Source of the DNA: Methylorubrum extorquens
GTDB taxonomy: Bacteria > Pseudomonadota > Alphaproteobacteria > Rhizobiales > Beijerinckiaceae
DNA length: 28,890 bases
NCBI RefSeq assembly: GCF_024169925.1
Contig: NZ_JALJXF010000003.1
Location: 1 to 28,890 of the forward strand
Reading direction: 5' to 3'
Position numbers and translations under genes: made by a program. The notes below the pieces were generated by a model that was not told the DNA's origin, ran no database searches, and saw nothing but the letters and a program-made list of their open reading frames with translations. Below are positions 13,422-22,740 of the stretch, one piece after another (the stretch's first letter is position 1; the number at the start of each line of letters is the position of its first letter).

Positions 13422-13763
13422 ATGGACCGCACCCGCCAGGACGAGGCGAAGACACCGCCGCCGGGAGAGTGGGCGGTTTTCCATGAGCGCCCATTCCCGA
13501 GGCGGCTTGATCGAGCGTTCAGGCTCGCGGCCCTCGTCGTCGCGCCGCTCGCGGGCTTGGGCTTTGGCGCCTGGATCTTCACCGCGGCCAGCCACACCGA
13601 TCCGGCAAGCCTCGCGATCGTTGCAGCGCTCGCCCTGGTGGCCGTGGCCCTGTCCTATGGCTTCATTCGCGCCGTCGGCATGATGGCAACCAGCCTGTAC
13701 GGCTTCACCCGGCGGAAGCAGTACGTGCTTGATTGGCACGAGCCCCCGCCGGGCCGTCGCTAG
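13422..13763 (+). CDS. Two-helix membrane protein
   Basis: This 113-residue protein has a polar N-terminus and two transmembrane helices: LAALVVAPLAGLGFGAWIF and LAIVAALALVAVALSYGFI, followed by a basic cytoplasmic-looking tail (GFTRRKQYVLDWHEP). ATG at 13422 is chosen; GTG at 13404 is an alternative in frame. Its stop is six bases from the end of the opposing phage operon. It is not recognised. Small membrane proteins beside phage genes can be holin-like, but nothing here proves that. Confidence 0.6.
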   Translation: MDRTRQDEAKTPPPGEWAVFHERPFPRRLDRAFRLAALVVAPLAGLGFGAWIFTAASHTDPASLAIVAALALVAVALSYGFIRAVGMMATSLYGFTRRKQYVLDWHEPPPGRR

Positions 13764-13769
13764 GCTGGA

Positions 13770-16700
13770 TCAGAGCGCGTATTCGGCAGCGAGGCCCGAA
13801 CCCGTTCCGACCGGGCGCAGATCGAGGACCGGAGCCGGAGGCCGCATCCGCGGTGCCCCGCCCTCGAACGACCGCCGCGCGTTGCGGGCGCCGACGCCTC
13901 CGACGAGAGCCCGTTGCCCGACCTTGGCGCCGTAGGTTGCGAGCCCCGCACCGGGGCCTGCCACCTTGAACGCCACCATGCCCGCAAGGAGATCAAGGGC
14001 CTTTGTCGCGGCACCGGCCGCTGCGCTGGCATTCGGCCGGGCTGTGCCGTCGGGGCGCAACGTGGCCTGTAGTGCAGCCGAGAAACGCCGCATCTGGCCG
14101 ATTTCCTCCGGGCTGAACAGTTCACGAGCCAGACCGGCACCGCGACCGCCCGTGAACTCGCCGAGATCCTTGACCATCTTCGCCGCACTCGCGTTCCGAT
14201 CGGTCAACCGTTGCACCGCAGCCTGCCGCAGCATGGCCCATTCGGGCGAGTTCTCACCAAGCAGGCCCTTGGCCGCCTTCGCCTCGTTGAGCGCGCCGGC
14301 TCGAATGCCGGGAACACCGGAGCCGAACAGCGATGAGGCGATGCGGTTCGGATCGAAGCCTGTCCGCTCAAGATCCCGCACCCATGACGGCGCTGCCGTC
14401 CGTGCCGCCTCAGTTTGCGCCACAGCGCCCCGGAGCCGACCGAGGGCCGTGCGCTGCTCTGCCGAGAGGAACGGCGCCAGCGACCGCCCATCGCCCCGCA
14501 GGAGGTAATCGAGCCTCGTCCCCAAGTCGCGCCCGTCACCGCTGACATAGCGAGCAATGAGCGCCTGCTGTGTGGCCCGCCACGTTTCGCTGTCGGCGCC
14601 GACGGCATCCCGCAGCCGAGCAAGCGTCTGGATCTGGCCCGAGCCGACCCGGCCCGTTGTCGAGCCGAACAGCATCGACATCGCCTCATTGGGCGAGGCG
14701 TCCCGCTCAACGATCCGCTGCAACCGCTGGCCCGCGACATCGCCCGTGCCGCGAGAGGCGAACGCCTGCTTGTATTCACGGAACAGCCCGCGAGCCTTGC
14801 GCATCGCCTCCGCTGGCCCTGCGTCGCCGGCCGGGAAGGCGTCACCCGCCGGGCCTACCTCGTCGCCGAGGCCGGGGAATGGCACGTCAGGGGCGGCAGG
14901 CGAAGGTCCATCGAACGGCACCGCGTCGCCGGCATCGCCCCGACGAGCGACCGCAGCGTCATAGGCCGTAACCCCATCGTCACCTGAACGCCCAAGCACC
15001 CGCGCTTCCGCCGCCTCACGCAACGCGGCCCGGTCGAGGCTCGAGCCCGTGATGCCGTAGCCTTCAAGGTCGATCGCCAGCCGACGCGCCTCGCGGTCCA
15101 CCTGTGCGGCGAAGTCTGCGTTTTCATCAATCACCCGTTCGGCGCCGCGGCGAGCGCCGGCCGCGCCTTCGTCCGCCATCCGAACCAGGGGACGGCCCTG
15201 CCGCTCCGACCGGATCGCTTCGAGCACCCGGTCGGCCACGTCGCGAGGCGATGCCCCCGCCATCTCGTCGCCGGGGAAGAACCCCTGCTCAGCCAACCGC
15301 ACTCGGATTTGATCCCAGGTCGAAGCGTTGCGCCGGGCGAGCGTGCCGGCGCCGGGCACGTAGAGCCGATTGAGGTCCGCCGCCCGCGCCTCGTCATCAA
15401 GCGGGATGCCGCCATTGCGGGCGAGGTAGCGGATCAGGCTTTCCGGCTCGCCCTCGCGCGCGGCCGGCAGCGGGATCGCATCGACCGGGGGCGGCTCGAC
15501 ACCACGCCCAGCCGCTGCGGCTGCATCGTCCCCAAGGGAGCCAGGGCCGCGAGGAGCCGGCCCCGAGCGGAACAAGCCGATTTCGGTCATGTCCTGCACG
15601 TGCCGGTCAAAGGCATCGCGCACGGCGCCGAGGGCCGCCCGATCCGTCCCGTTCTGCCCCGTGGCCCCGTACAGGTTCGAGATCCCCTTTCGGATCAAGT
15701 TCACCTGTTGCAGCGTCGGCCCCTCGCCGGGACGAAGCCCGAGCTGCTGGCCCATGCCTTCGATCAGGTCGAGCGCCCGAGACGCGGCGGGCGTGACGGT
15801 CGGCGCGAGCGGGGTTTCAGGCCCGAGCATCCCGCGGATACGCTCACCGGCCCGCGCGAAGGCGTCGGGGGCAAAGGTGCCCGGCACCGCGTCGAGTTCG
15901 TCATAGGCGGCGCCGTAGGCCGCACGAGCCTGCCCGGCCGCATCCCGAGCGCCCTGCACGGCCAGAGTTGCCCCGTCGAGCACGTCGGCAGGCCCGTCGC
16001 CTCGAACGGCTCTCAGCGCCTCCCCCTGCGCATTTTCGGCACGGCTCACGTCGTCGGCATACCGCCCGCCCATCTGCCGGGCCCGATCCGCCACCGCCTC
16101 GAACGCCACGGCCGGATTGTCGATCGTATCACCACCGCGCGCCGCCATCGCCTGAAGCCGCCCGCGCGCCGCGTCGATCTCACCAGCCTGCCGGGCCGCG
16201 AAGTCATCGCCGATCTGTTGCGCCCGGCCGCCACGTTGGCCGCTCAGCGCGCCGCTTTCCAGGGCGAGCGCCTGAGGATCGCGCGTCGCCTGCCCTCGTG
16301 AGAGCGTAATGCCCTGATCCGCCGCCAGCGCTTCACGCGCCGCGCCAGCCGTCGGACCCTTGGCCGAAAATGCCGCTTCAAGGCGAGCGGCGAAATCGGG
16401 CGTGATCCCGGCCGGGTCTATCCCTGCCTCGCGCAGTGCCGCTTGTGCCTCTCCGGTCAGTTGGCCGGTCTGATCGCGGAACGGCACGCCGCGCGAGAAC
16501 ATGCGGGAGACCACGGGGGCGAGCTTGTCGATTGCGTAGCCGCCGCCGGCACCGAGCGCACCGCCGAGGGCCGCAGCGCCGGCCGTGTTGCCGATGTCCT
16601 TGCTATCCGCGAACTCGGCAACAGCACCGTACCCCGCGCCGGTCGCAGCGTTCGCCAGGGCGCGCGTACCGAGGCCGGCACCTTGGGCCACACGGACAGC

Positions 16701-17279
16701 CGGGAGGGCAACCGCACCGCTGACGATGCCTCCCACCGTGCCCGCAATGGCGGACTTCGGAGCCTGCCGCGCGAAAGCTTCCTCTTGCTCGGCCGCCCGC
16801 TCGTAATTCTCCGAGAATGACCGCGGGCTGTAGCCAGGCACGCCGATCGCGCCCAGGCCGGTCGCAATTCCGGCCGCCGCGTTGCGAGGGAGGTTGAGCC
16901 CGACGGCATTGCCGAAGCGGTAGAGCCCCGCAATGGCCGGGGTTGCCGCAGTCGGCTCCCCGACGAGCCTTTCGTCGGCCTCGCGGCGCAGCCCCTCCGC
17001 AAGGGGGCGCATGGCTTCAGGCGTGCCAGCGTCGGGAGAGCGCGCCGTCGGCCCATCGCCAAACCGCTCGTCAAACGAGACAGCCCGCGGCCCGTTCGGA
17101 TCTTGCCGGAACGGGTTCGGCTCCTGCGGCGGGCGTGATGGGGCGCCGACGCGGATCGACAGCGCACCGGGAGCGCCCCCGTCTGGACCATCGAACTGAT
17201 CGAAGGGGTTCCCGACGGGAGGCGCGGGCGCCGAGGAAGCCGAAGTCGGGGCGTCGAACTGGTCGAACGGATTTGCCAT
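13770..17279 (-). CDS. Large phage DNA-ejection/internal virion protein
   Basis: This 1169-residue protein starts with two copies of NPFDQFD (3-9 and 24-30) and a partial third (NPFRQD, 55-60), a motif I recall at the start of phage virion proteins. Residues 175-252 hold Gly/Ala-rich membrane-type segments (IAGTVGGIVSGAVALPAV and AGAAALGGALGAGGGYAI). The centre is helical. Near the C-terminus LLAGMVAFKVAGPGAGLATYG is another. Size, composition and place after the transglycosylase gene match podovirus ejection proteins (P22 gp16 or T7 gp16 role), which enter the host envelope with the DNA. ATG at 17279 overlaps the previous TGA by one base. It is the last gene of the operon. Confidence 0.78.
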   Translation of the reverse strand: MANPFDQFDAPTSASSAPAPPVGNPFDQFDGPDGGAPGALSIRVGAPSRPPQEPNPFRQDPNGPRAVSFDERFGDGPTARSPDAGTPEAMRPLAEGLRREADERLVGEPTAATPAIAGLYRFGNAVGLNLPRNAAAGIATGLGAIGVPGYSPRSFSENYERAAEQEEAFARQAPKSAIAGTVGGIVSGAVALPAVRVAQGAGLGTRALANAATGAGYGAVAEFADSKDIGNTAGAAALGGALGAGGGYAIDKLAPVVSRMFSRGVPFRDQTGQLTGEAQAALREAGIDPAGITPDFAARLEAAFSAKGPTAGAAREALAADQGITLSRGQATRDPQALALESGALSGQRGGRAQQIGDDFAARQAGEIDAARGRLQAMAARGGDTIDNPAVAFEAVADRARQMGGRYADDVSRAENAQGEALRAVRGDGPADVLDGATLAVQGARDAAGQARAAYGAAYDELDAVPGTFAPDAFARAGERIRGMLGPETPLAPTVTPAASRALDLIEGMGQQLGLRPGEGPTLQQVNLIRKGISNLYGATGQNGTDRAALGAVRDAFDRHVQDMTEIGLFRSGPAPRGPGSLGDDAAAAAGRGVEPPPVDAIPLPAAREGEPESLIRYLARNGGIPLDDEARAADLNRLYVPGAGTLARRNASTWDQIRVRLAEQGFFPGDEMAGASPRDVADRVLEAIRSERQGRPLVRMADEGAAGARRGAERVIDENADFAAQVDREARRLAIDLEGYGITGSSLDRAALREAAEARVLGRSGDDGVTAYDAAVARRGDAGDAVPFDGPSPAAPDVPFPGLGDEVGPAGDAFPAGDAGPAEAMRKARGLFREYKQAFASRGTGDVAGQRLQRIVERDASPNEAMSMLFGSTTGRVGSGQIQTLARLRDAVGADSETWRATQQALIARYVSGDGRDLGTRLDYLLRGDGRSLAPFLSAEQRTALGRLRGAVAQTEAARTAAPSWVRDLERTGFDPNRIASSLFGSGVPGIRAGALNEAKAAKGLLGENSPEWAMLRQAAVQRLTDRNASAAKMVKDLGEFTGGRGAGLARELFSPEEIGQMRRFSAALQATLRPDGTARPNASAAAGAATKALDLLAGMVAFKVAGPGAGLATYGAKVGQRALVGGVGARNARRSFEGGAPRMRPPAPVLDLRPVGTGSGLAAEYAL

Positions 17280-19642
17280 CAACGACCCCCAAGGGCGCTA
17301 TCCGCAGCGCCAGCGCCATACTTCGCGTCAAACGCGCCCCGCAGCGCCGGATTGGCTCGCAGGTAGTCGATAGCCCCTGGCGGGATCGCCGAGGAGGGCG
17401 CCGACCGGGAAGCGCCCGGCCGGTTCGACGGCGAGGGCGGCGGCAGGGCGAGGGTTTCGCCACCCGAACTGCCGGCCGGTTGCCCGCCCCTCGGCTGATA
17501 GTAGGTTCCTGCCCGCATCTCCGTCACGCGGTCGCTGGCAATTTGCTTCTGCCGCTCCGCAAGCTTGATCATCCGATCAATCGTCTTCTCGCGGGTATCG
17601 GGCGGCGTCGTCGGGTCGCCCAGGATTTCCATGAAGCGGGACATCTCGCGGTCGGTGGTCGCCCCCTTGAGGGTCGATGACATCGACTTGATAGCCTCCA
17701 TGGACATGAGCTGACCAAACTCGCGAGTATCTTTCGAACCCTGCGGGTCGGCGATGTAGTTCGGCACCATCCAATCAGGCAGGCGCGTCCCGATCTGAGC
17801 CCTCTCGTTTGAAAACGAGCCAGTGAAGGTCCGACGGTTCAACTCACGCGCACGCTTCAGCGTGTCGAGCGTGTTGTCGATCAACGGAAGCTCATCCTCG
17901 GCCGCGTTGATCGCCTTGCGGTCGGCGGCGCTCGGAGCCCGCTGTTCCTCGTTCGGCATCTTGCCGGTCAGCACATAGTTATCAAACTGCTGCGTGCCGG
18001 GGCGCAGCCCATTGTCTAGCGCGGCCTGCCGCCGAGCGGAAATGTCGTCTCCGACCTTCGACCGATCACGATCCGGCACGGTGAAGGCGACGCTCCGGCC
18101 GTCAGGGGCAAGAACGGACGTGCCCGGCGCCACAGTCTGCGGCCCCTTTGCCTCGCGAGCGTACTCAACCGGGTTGCGGGCTTGCGTCATGCCGTTGGCA
18201 CGAGCCCAGAGAAATTCCTTCGCGCCGTCGGGTATCTGCGCCTCTCGCAGCGCATTTTCGAGCAGTTGCTTGACAGGCGCGCGCGCCGACTCCGGCAAGT
18301 CACTGGACGAGATCCGAAGCAGGTAAGAGACGCGAGCGCTCGGCGTCATGCTGGAAAGGCGGCTCATCAGATCGTTGCCGGCGCCGGAGCCCGCACGACC
18401 AGGGGCACCGCCTGACAGCCCGACGGGAGCCCCGCCAGCTTGCGCGACTTGAACCGGAGGCCCACCAGCCTCGGGCGGCAGCGTCATCGAGCGACCAGCG
18501 GGCGAGGCACCCATCGCCGGGGCCGATCGAGCAGCAGCAGAGCCGTTGAGGATGCCGGAGGGCGAGCCCGGAGAGAACCCGGCGCCTACAGTCGGCTCCT
18601 CACCGACGGCGCCCTGGCCCTCGGGGATGCTATACCCGGCCGGGAACGCGCCCTCTGCCGGGAGATCGGCGCGGGGGTCATAGCCCGCAACCTGCCGGGG
18701 AGCCTGCGGGACCATCCCCATTTCGGCTTCTAGCGCCTGCGTCTCGGCCTCGTTGCCCGCGAAGGCGACGGAGGAGCGCTGCGGCGCGGAAAGCCCCGGA
18801 GGCTGCGGCGCAGAGGCAACCTGCCGACGGCCACCACCCGAAAACGAACGGTCGAAATCGGCCATTACCTGACCGGCCGTCTTCGGCGAACCGTCACGAT
18901 TGAAGAACACCGTTCGGTTGGCGCGGACCTGATCCGGGTTGGCGTAGGATGACGCAGGCGCGTCAGGGTTCCGTAGAGTCCCGGCCACGAAGCGCGGACC
19001 ACCGGAGCGGCCAAGGAAATGAGCGGCATATCGGGTTGCGTCGTTCACCGGCAGACCCGCACGCTGCAACGCCTTCTCGTTGTCGGACGTGAAGGCAGCG
19101 ACAGCCCGGCGAGACTGATCGGGGTCTGTGCGACCGTTCGGGGTCAACCCAAGTTGCGGATGATCGCGCATCACACCGGCCCAGGTCTTTTCCGTGAACT
19201 GGTGCAGCCCGGTCGCCGTCGAGGAGGGGTTGCGGGCCGTCGCGCTTCCGCTGCTCTCTCGCTTTTCGAGGCTCGCCAGATAGCCGCCCGCATCGCCAGA
19301 CCGATCCGTGAAGGACGGCAGGGGCCTAGAGGGAGCGCCGAGAGGCGCCAGCCCGCCCGTTGAGGCATCCCCCAATCCAGGCATGTCACCACCACCGAAC
19401 AGGGCCGCTGCATTGGCCTGCTGACGCTGGTCGCGCTGGCGCTCGTAGCCGAGCTTCATCAAGCCGAGGCCAGTGCTAGTGTCGCCTACGGCGAATGCCG
19501 TCTGAGCCGCGCTGTTGTAGTCGCCGCCTTGAAGCTGCTCGCCAAGCTTCGCCAGCGCCGTCCGCTGCCGGAACTCTTCCTGGCCCTTGCCGTAGGCGCC
19601 GAAGAGACCGGCGCCCGCCTGATGGTAGCTCTCGAACGACAT
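17279..19642 (-). CDS. Phage ejection protein with lytic transglycosylase domain
   Basis: This 787-residue virion protein has a helical start (1-80) and a lysozyme-like transglycosylase domain (about 117-225): YLASLEKRESSG with likely catalytic Glu129, TATGLHQFTEKTW (143-155), and RYAAHFLGRSGGPRFVAG (204-221). The rest is long, low-complexity Pro/Gly/Ser sequence followed by helical segments. Such proteins are carried in the particle and cut peptidoglycan locally during DNA entry. The start at 19642 is chosen because GAGG lies six bases upstream; the GTG at 19654 is less well placed. It is coupled to the large ejection protein downstream (TGATG overlap). Confidence 0.87.
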   Translation of the reverse strand: MSFESYHQAGAGLFGAYGKGQEEFRQRTALAKLGEQLQGGDYNSAAQTAFAVGDTSTGLGLMKLGYERQRDQRQQANAAALFGGGDMPGLGDASTGGLAPLGAPSRPLPSFTDRSGDAGGYLASLEKRESSGSATARNPSSTATGLHQFTEKTWAGVMRDHPQLGLTPNGRTDPDQSRRAVAAFTSDNEKALQRAGLPVNDATRYAAHFLGRSGGPRFVAGTLRNPDAPASSYANPDQVRANRTVFFNRDGSPKTAGQVMADFDRSFSGGGRRQVASAPQPPGLSAPQRSSVAFAGNEAETQALEAEMGMVPQAPRQVAGYDPRADLPAEGAFPAGYSIPEGQGAVGEEPTVGAGFSPGSPSGILNGSAAARSAPAMGASPAGRSMTLPPEAGGPPVQVAQAGGAPVGLSGGAPGRAGSGAGNDLMSRLSSMTPSARVSYLLRISSSDLPESARAPVKQLLENALREAQIPDGAKEFLWARANGMTQARNPVEYAREAKGPQTVAPGTSVLAPDGRSVAFTVPDRDRSKVGDDISARRQAALDNGLRPGTQQFDNYVLTGKMPNEEQRAPSAADRKAINAAEDELPLIDNTLDTLKRARELNRRTFTGSFSNERAQIGTRLPDWMVPNYIADPQGSKDTREFGQLMSMEAIKSMSSTLKGATTDREMSRFMEILGDPTTPPDTREKTIDRMIKLAERQKQIASDRVTEMRAGTYYQPRGGQPAGSSGGETLALPPPSPSNRPGASRSAPSSAIPPGAIDYLRANPALRGAFDAKYGAGAADSALGGR

Positions 19643-19650
19643 TGCGGGCC

Positions 19651-20535
19651 TCACGCAAACAATTTGGTCAGGTAGCTGGAGACACCGCCATTCTTCCCGG
19701 CCTCACCGAGGAAGCCTTGGGCGCCGCCGAGGATGCCGCCGAGCAGGTTGCCGCTGGCCTCTGTCTTGGCCTTGGCGAGCATGTTGTTGTTGGCGACGGT
19801 GCCGGCCGTAGCGTTGTTCCACAAGTTGGCGATCCCCTGGCCGAACTCGTTCTGAAGCCCAGCCGTGGTGCCGTACAGGTTGGCCGTATCCCGGCCGGAT
19901 GCCTGCCCGAGGGCACCGAGGGCCGTCCCCTGGCCGATCGCAGCATTCGCCTGCGCGCCAAGCCCCTGCGCCTGCCCCGCAAGGCCGGTGTTGAGGAAGC
20001 CAGCACCGTTCTGCAGGTTGGTCGTGTACTGCTGCCAATTCTGATCCGCGAGACCGGTGACGGTCTTGAGAATATCCGCGGTCAGGTTGCCGCCGGCCAA
20101 CCCGCCGCGCGCCGCCGCCGAGCGCTGCAAGGCGCCGATCGCCTGATCCCTCGCGTACTCATAGCCGGGCCCCGCCTGGAAATTGGCTGTCGCCCGAGCG
20201 TTACCCTCTGCCCCGTTGGCGCCGATCGCATCAAGGTAGCCGCTGAAGGCGTTCTGCCCGCCCTGCACCATCGGATCGTAAGCCTCCCCGAGCTTGGAGA
20301 GGAACGGCTGCGCGGCACCGTAACCGGCCGTCACATCGTTACGGGCCTGCCCGTAACCTTGCGTGAGGGCACCGAGAGCCGTCCCCTGCCCCAACGTGCC
20401 GAGGGTCGCCAGGGCGTTGTTCGTGCCGTTGGTCAGCGCATCGCCGCCGGCCGTGAGGCCCGCGCTGATCGCCTGAGCGTTGTTCTTGGCGGCGGTCTTG
20501 TAGGCCCCGCCGGAAATCGCGTCGAAGAGCGCCAT
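19651..20535 (-). CDS. Phage DNA-ejection protein (PGYEYARDQ type)
   Basis: This 294-residue protein is rich in Gly, Ala, Asn and Gln. The central signature AGPGYEYARDQAIGALQRSA, then ARGGLAGGNLTADILKTVTG and LADQNWQQYTTNL, is that of the common podovirus internal virion/ejection family, equivalent in position to P22 gp7 or T7 gp14. These proteins form part of the channel through which DNA enters the cell. It starts four bases after the GNAT-like gene and ends just before the transglycosylase gene, consistent with a co-expressed ejection set. GAGG lies about 12 bases upstream of the ATG. Confidence 0.85.
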   Translation of the reverse strand: MALFDAISGGAYKTAAKNNAQAISAGLTAGGDALTNGTNNALATLGTLGQGTALGALTQGYGQARNDVTAGYGAAQPFLSKLGEAYDPMVQGGQNAFSGYLDAIGANGAEGNARATANFQAGPGYEYARDQAIGALQRSAAARGGLAGGNLTADILKTVTGLADQNWQQYTTNLQNGAGFLNTGLAGQAQGLGAQANAAIGQGTALGALGQASGRDTANLYGTTAGLQNEFGQGIANLWNNATAGTVANNNMLAKAKTEASGNLLGGILGGAQGFLGEAGKNGGVSSYLTKLFA

Positions 20536-20538
20536 GGG

Positions 20539-21141
20539 TCAGTGCCTCACGAGGCTAGAGGGCGGGGAGGTGTCGGCTGTCGGAATTGCCAGAGGAGGGG
20601 ACGACAGCCAGCGGCAGCGATGAACGCTCATGCCCCAAAGGGAGGCATCGGCGCCGCGCCCGAAGAAATCGAAGGCAGTCCCCTCATGGAGGAAGCCGGC
20701 CCGGCGCAAGTAATCGGCGAGATGCGCTTCGGAGGGCTGAAGCCGGGCAACGACACGCTGAAACCCGAGGCCGCGAAACGCCCACACGCAAAGGTCTTGG
20801 ATCACCGGGCGGGTCATCATCCCCGGTTCCGCGACCACGATTAGATCGGCTTCGGACGTGACATAGCCGGGATGGGCGACCGCGAGGAGCCCCCGGCCAT
20901 GCCATCGGTCAATGATACGGAGCCATGTCGCGTTGATGCCGACAGATCTCCCCGCCCCGCGTGCAACGAAGTCGGCGACAAAATCGCGAGGGTCATCAAC
21001 CAGAGAGACGAAGCGCTGAGAGGTATCTGCCGATCCGAGGAGAGGCTTTAGCCGAGCCGCAATCGCGTCGTGCGCGCACGTTATCGAAGGCGGGGCTTCC
21101 CTCTCGGACAAGATATCGGCGAGTGTCAATTCGTCGGACAT
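20539..21141 (-). CDS. GNAT-like phage protein
   Basis: This 200-residue protein has an acetyltransferase-like fold pattern: a strand GLLAVAHPGYVTSEADLIVVAEPG, a helix region PVIQDLCVWAFRGLG, then FQRVVARLQPSEAHLADYLRRAGFLHEGTA, the usual GNAT ending where position in a file of helices is followed by 'yLrraGF'. The classic acetyl-CoA loop (Q/RxxGxG/A) is not evident, so it may be catalytically inactive. GNAT-like proteins occupy this position in P22-like phages (gp14, DUF2824), just before the ejection genes. That suggests a head-completion role. ATG at 21141 follows GAGG at seven bases. Confidence 0.72.
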   Translation of the reverse strand: MSDELTLADILSEREAPPSITCAHDAIAARLKPLLGSADTSQRFVSLVDDPRDFVADFVARGAGRSVGINATWLRIIDRWHGRGLLAVAHPGYVTSEADLIVVAEPGMMTRPVIQDLCVWAFRGLGFQRVVARLQPSEAHLADYLRRAGFLHEGTAFDFFGRGADASLWGMSVHRCRWLSSPPLAIPTADTSPPSSLVRH

Positions 21142-21150
21142 AGGCCGTCC

Positions 21151-22740
21151 TCAGTGAAGTTCCCAAGATGTGCCATTGCAAACGGCAAGAGACTTGTTGT
21201 TTCCGCCGCCTGTAAAGCCGGTCTGCTTGAAGGTGGAAGGCTGGGCCAAATCCGTAATATAGATTACGCTTCCGTCCGTAGCCGCGATACACGGGAAGAG
21301 GGTTGCGACCGTGTACTTTGCCGGTTTGAAGGCACCCGTATTGACGGTTAGTCCGGTGCCGACAGTCGCGGTGCCTGTAGCGGACGAGTCGCCGTTTACG
21401 ATTGACCCCGATGATGTAACGACACCGGCCGGATTGACGGTCCAACCCTGCCCCTGGACTTGGAAGAAGTTGTAAGCGCCTTGGAGCTGCAATCCGACAG
21501 CGGAGGTGCCGGCGTGGCGGAAGCCAACGTCTGCGCCGCCATAGCTGTTGAAGCTGATTGCGGAGTTCGATCCGTCCGTGAACGTGGAGCCGGAGTGTTT
21601 GCCGAGGTTCAGGTAGCCGTTGCGCGAGGAGGTCAGGTCATAAATCGTGTTGTCGCTAATCAGAGAAGCGCAGCACAACTCAATGCCGTTGACGAGGGCG
21701 GAATGCCCTGCGCCGGGCGACTCATATTGACCGATGCCGATAGCCTTCGAAGAGCGGAAGGGACCGCCTGTGAAGATTTGAAGAGCCGTCGCCGCAGGGC
21801 CTGCGGGCCCGTCCGTGGCGTAATCACCCCAGTAGTTGTTGAGGTCTAGCTCCATCGTAAAGGCGGTCTTTTTCGGCCCGCCGCCAGCGATCTGGTGAGC
21901 CATGGCGGTGTTCCACATCGTGCCGGATTGCGGCCCCTGATAGCTCATCAGGGAAAAGTTAACCTTTCCGCCGTTGCTTGGCGTGAAAAACGGCTCGTAT
22001 CGCCACGTTACACCGCCGTCCACCTGATCTAAGTTCGGATCGGTTCCGGTAGGGCCTGTACCTGACGCGGCGGTTGTTCCGTAATAGGTTTTGGTAATAT
22101 TGCCGTTCGCATCTCTGTCGGCGTATTTCACCCTATACATCTTCCCATCATTCAGGCAATTGCTGAACTCGGGATAATATTTGCTGCGCTGACATTGCGT
22201 CGGAAAGCCCCCGTTGCTCTCCATATTGAGGAGAGTGCCGTACTCGCCGACATTCTCATCTTTGGTCGTGGTGATGTAGCGGGCCGTTCCGCACCGGGTC
22301 AGATCAGAGCCCGCCGGGTGGAACGGGCCTAGGATCGGCTCGCACTTCAAGCTGCTGTCATTCGTGATCCACGTGCCGTTGGCCGGCTTGTTCGGCCCGA
22401 ACATGGTCACGGTGCCGTCAGTCTCGAGGACGGGTCCAATCGTGGAGCCAGAGCCGAGGTTGGCCGTCCCGAACTCACCGGTCATCAGCTTGCGGGGCTG
22501 GGAAACCCACGTCTTCGAATTGGCGTCGAAATATCCGAGCGGAACCATCGTCCTGGTCCCTTGGATGCCACCTCCAAAATAGTGGGTATTCCCCTGCCGC
22601 TTGAAGCCAATGGTTCCCTGCTTGTAATCGTCAATGCTCGTGTTCTGCGCCCACGCCGGGCACCCAAACGCGACAGCCGCCAGAGACGACACAGCGAGCG
22701 CCAACCGGCGCGTGGTGATGAAACGTGAGGGCAAGATCAC
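21151..22740 (-). CDS. Tail-fibre-like protein with Sec-type signal peptide
   Basis: This ~529-residue protein begins with a clear signal peptide (RRLALAVSSLAAVAFGCPAWAQ). A long Gly/Ser/Thr/Asn-rich beta-type body follows, with repeats of short strands, and the end FTGGGNNKSLAVCNGTSWELH resembles tail-fibre C-termini. Base composition is less GC-rich than that of its neighbours. GTG at 22740 overlaps the upstream stop, but GGAGG is only one base away. TTG at 22734 has seven-base spacing and is the better start. It is the second gene of the phage operon. A signal peptide is unexpected for a virion protein made in the cytoplasm, so it might instead be a secreted adhesin or a receptor-binding protein acquired by fusion. 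Confidence 0.65.
   Translation of the reverse strand: MILPSRFITTRRLALAVSSLAAVAFGCPAWAQNTSIDDYKQGTIGFKRQGNTHYFGGGIQGTRTMVPLGYFDANSKTWVSQPRKLMTGEFGTANLGSGSTIGPVLETDGTVTMFGPNKPANGTWITNDSSLKCEPILGPFHPAGSDLTRCGTARYITTTKDENVGEYGTLLNMESNGGFPTQCQRSKYYPEFSNCLNDGKMYRVKYADRDANGNITKTYYGTTAASGTGPTGTDPNLDQVDGGVTWRYEPFFTPSNGGKVNFSLMSYQGPQSGTMWNTAMAHQIAGGGPKKTAFTMELDLNNYWGDYATDGPAGPAATALQIFTGGPFRSSKAIGIGQYESPGAGHSALVNGIELCCASLISDNTIYDLTSSRNGYLNLGKHSGSTFTDGSNSAISFNSYGGADVGFRHAGTSAVGLQLQGAYNFFQVQGQGWTVNPAGVVTSSGSIVNGDSSATGTATVGTGLTVNTGAFKPAKYTVATLFPCIAATDGSVIYITDLAQPSTFKQTGFTGGGNNKSLAVCNGTSWELH

Noticed and set aside
13026..13739. Long minus-strand frame of 237 codons
   Set aside because: It lies opposite the winged-helix gene and the membrane-protein gene, both better supported; composition is that of an antisense frame.
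13422..13763. Holin for the phage operon
   Set aside because: Two membrane helices and a basic tail fit a holin loosely, but it is on the opposite strand from the phage operon and no endolysin or spanin gene is nearby.
15309..16301. Plus-strand frame of 330 codons
   Set aside because: It is antisense to the giant ejection protein gene and has no plausible domain or start signal.
19495..20844. Plus-strand frame of 449 codons
   Set aside because: It spans the junctions of three well-supported minus-strand phage genes; the length reflects codon bias in GC-rich DNA.
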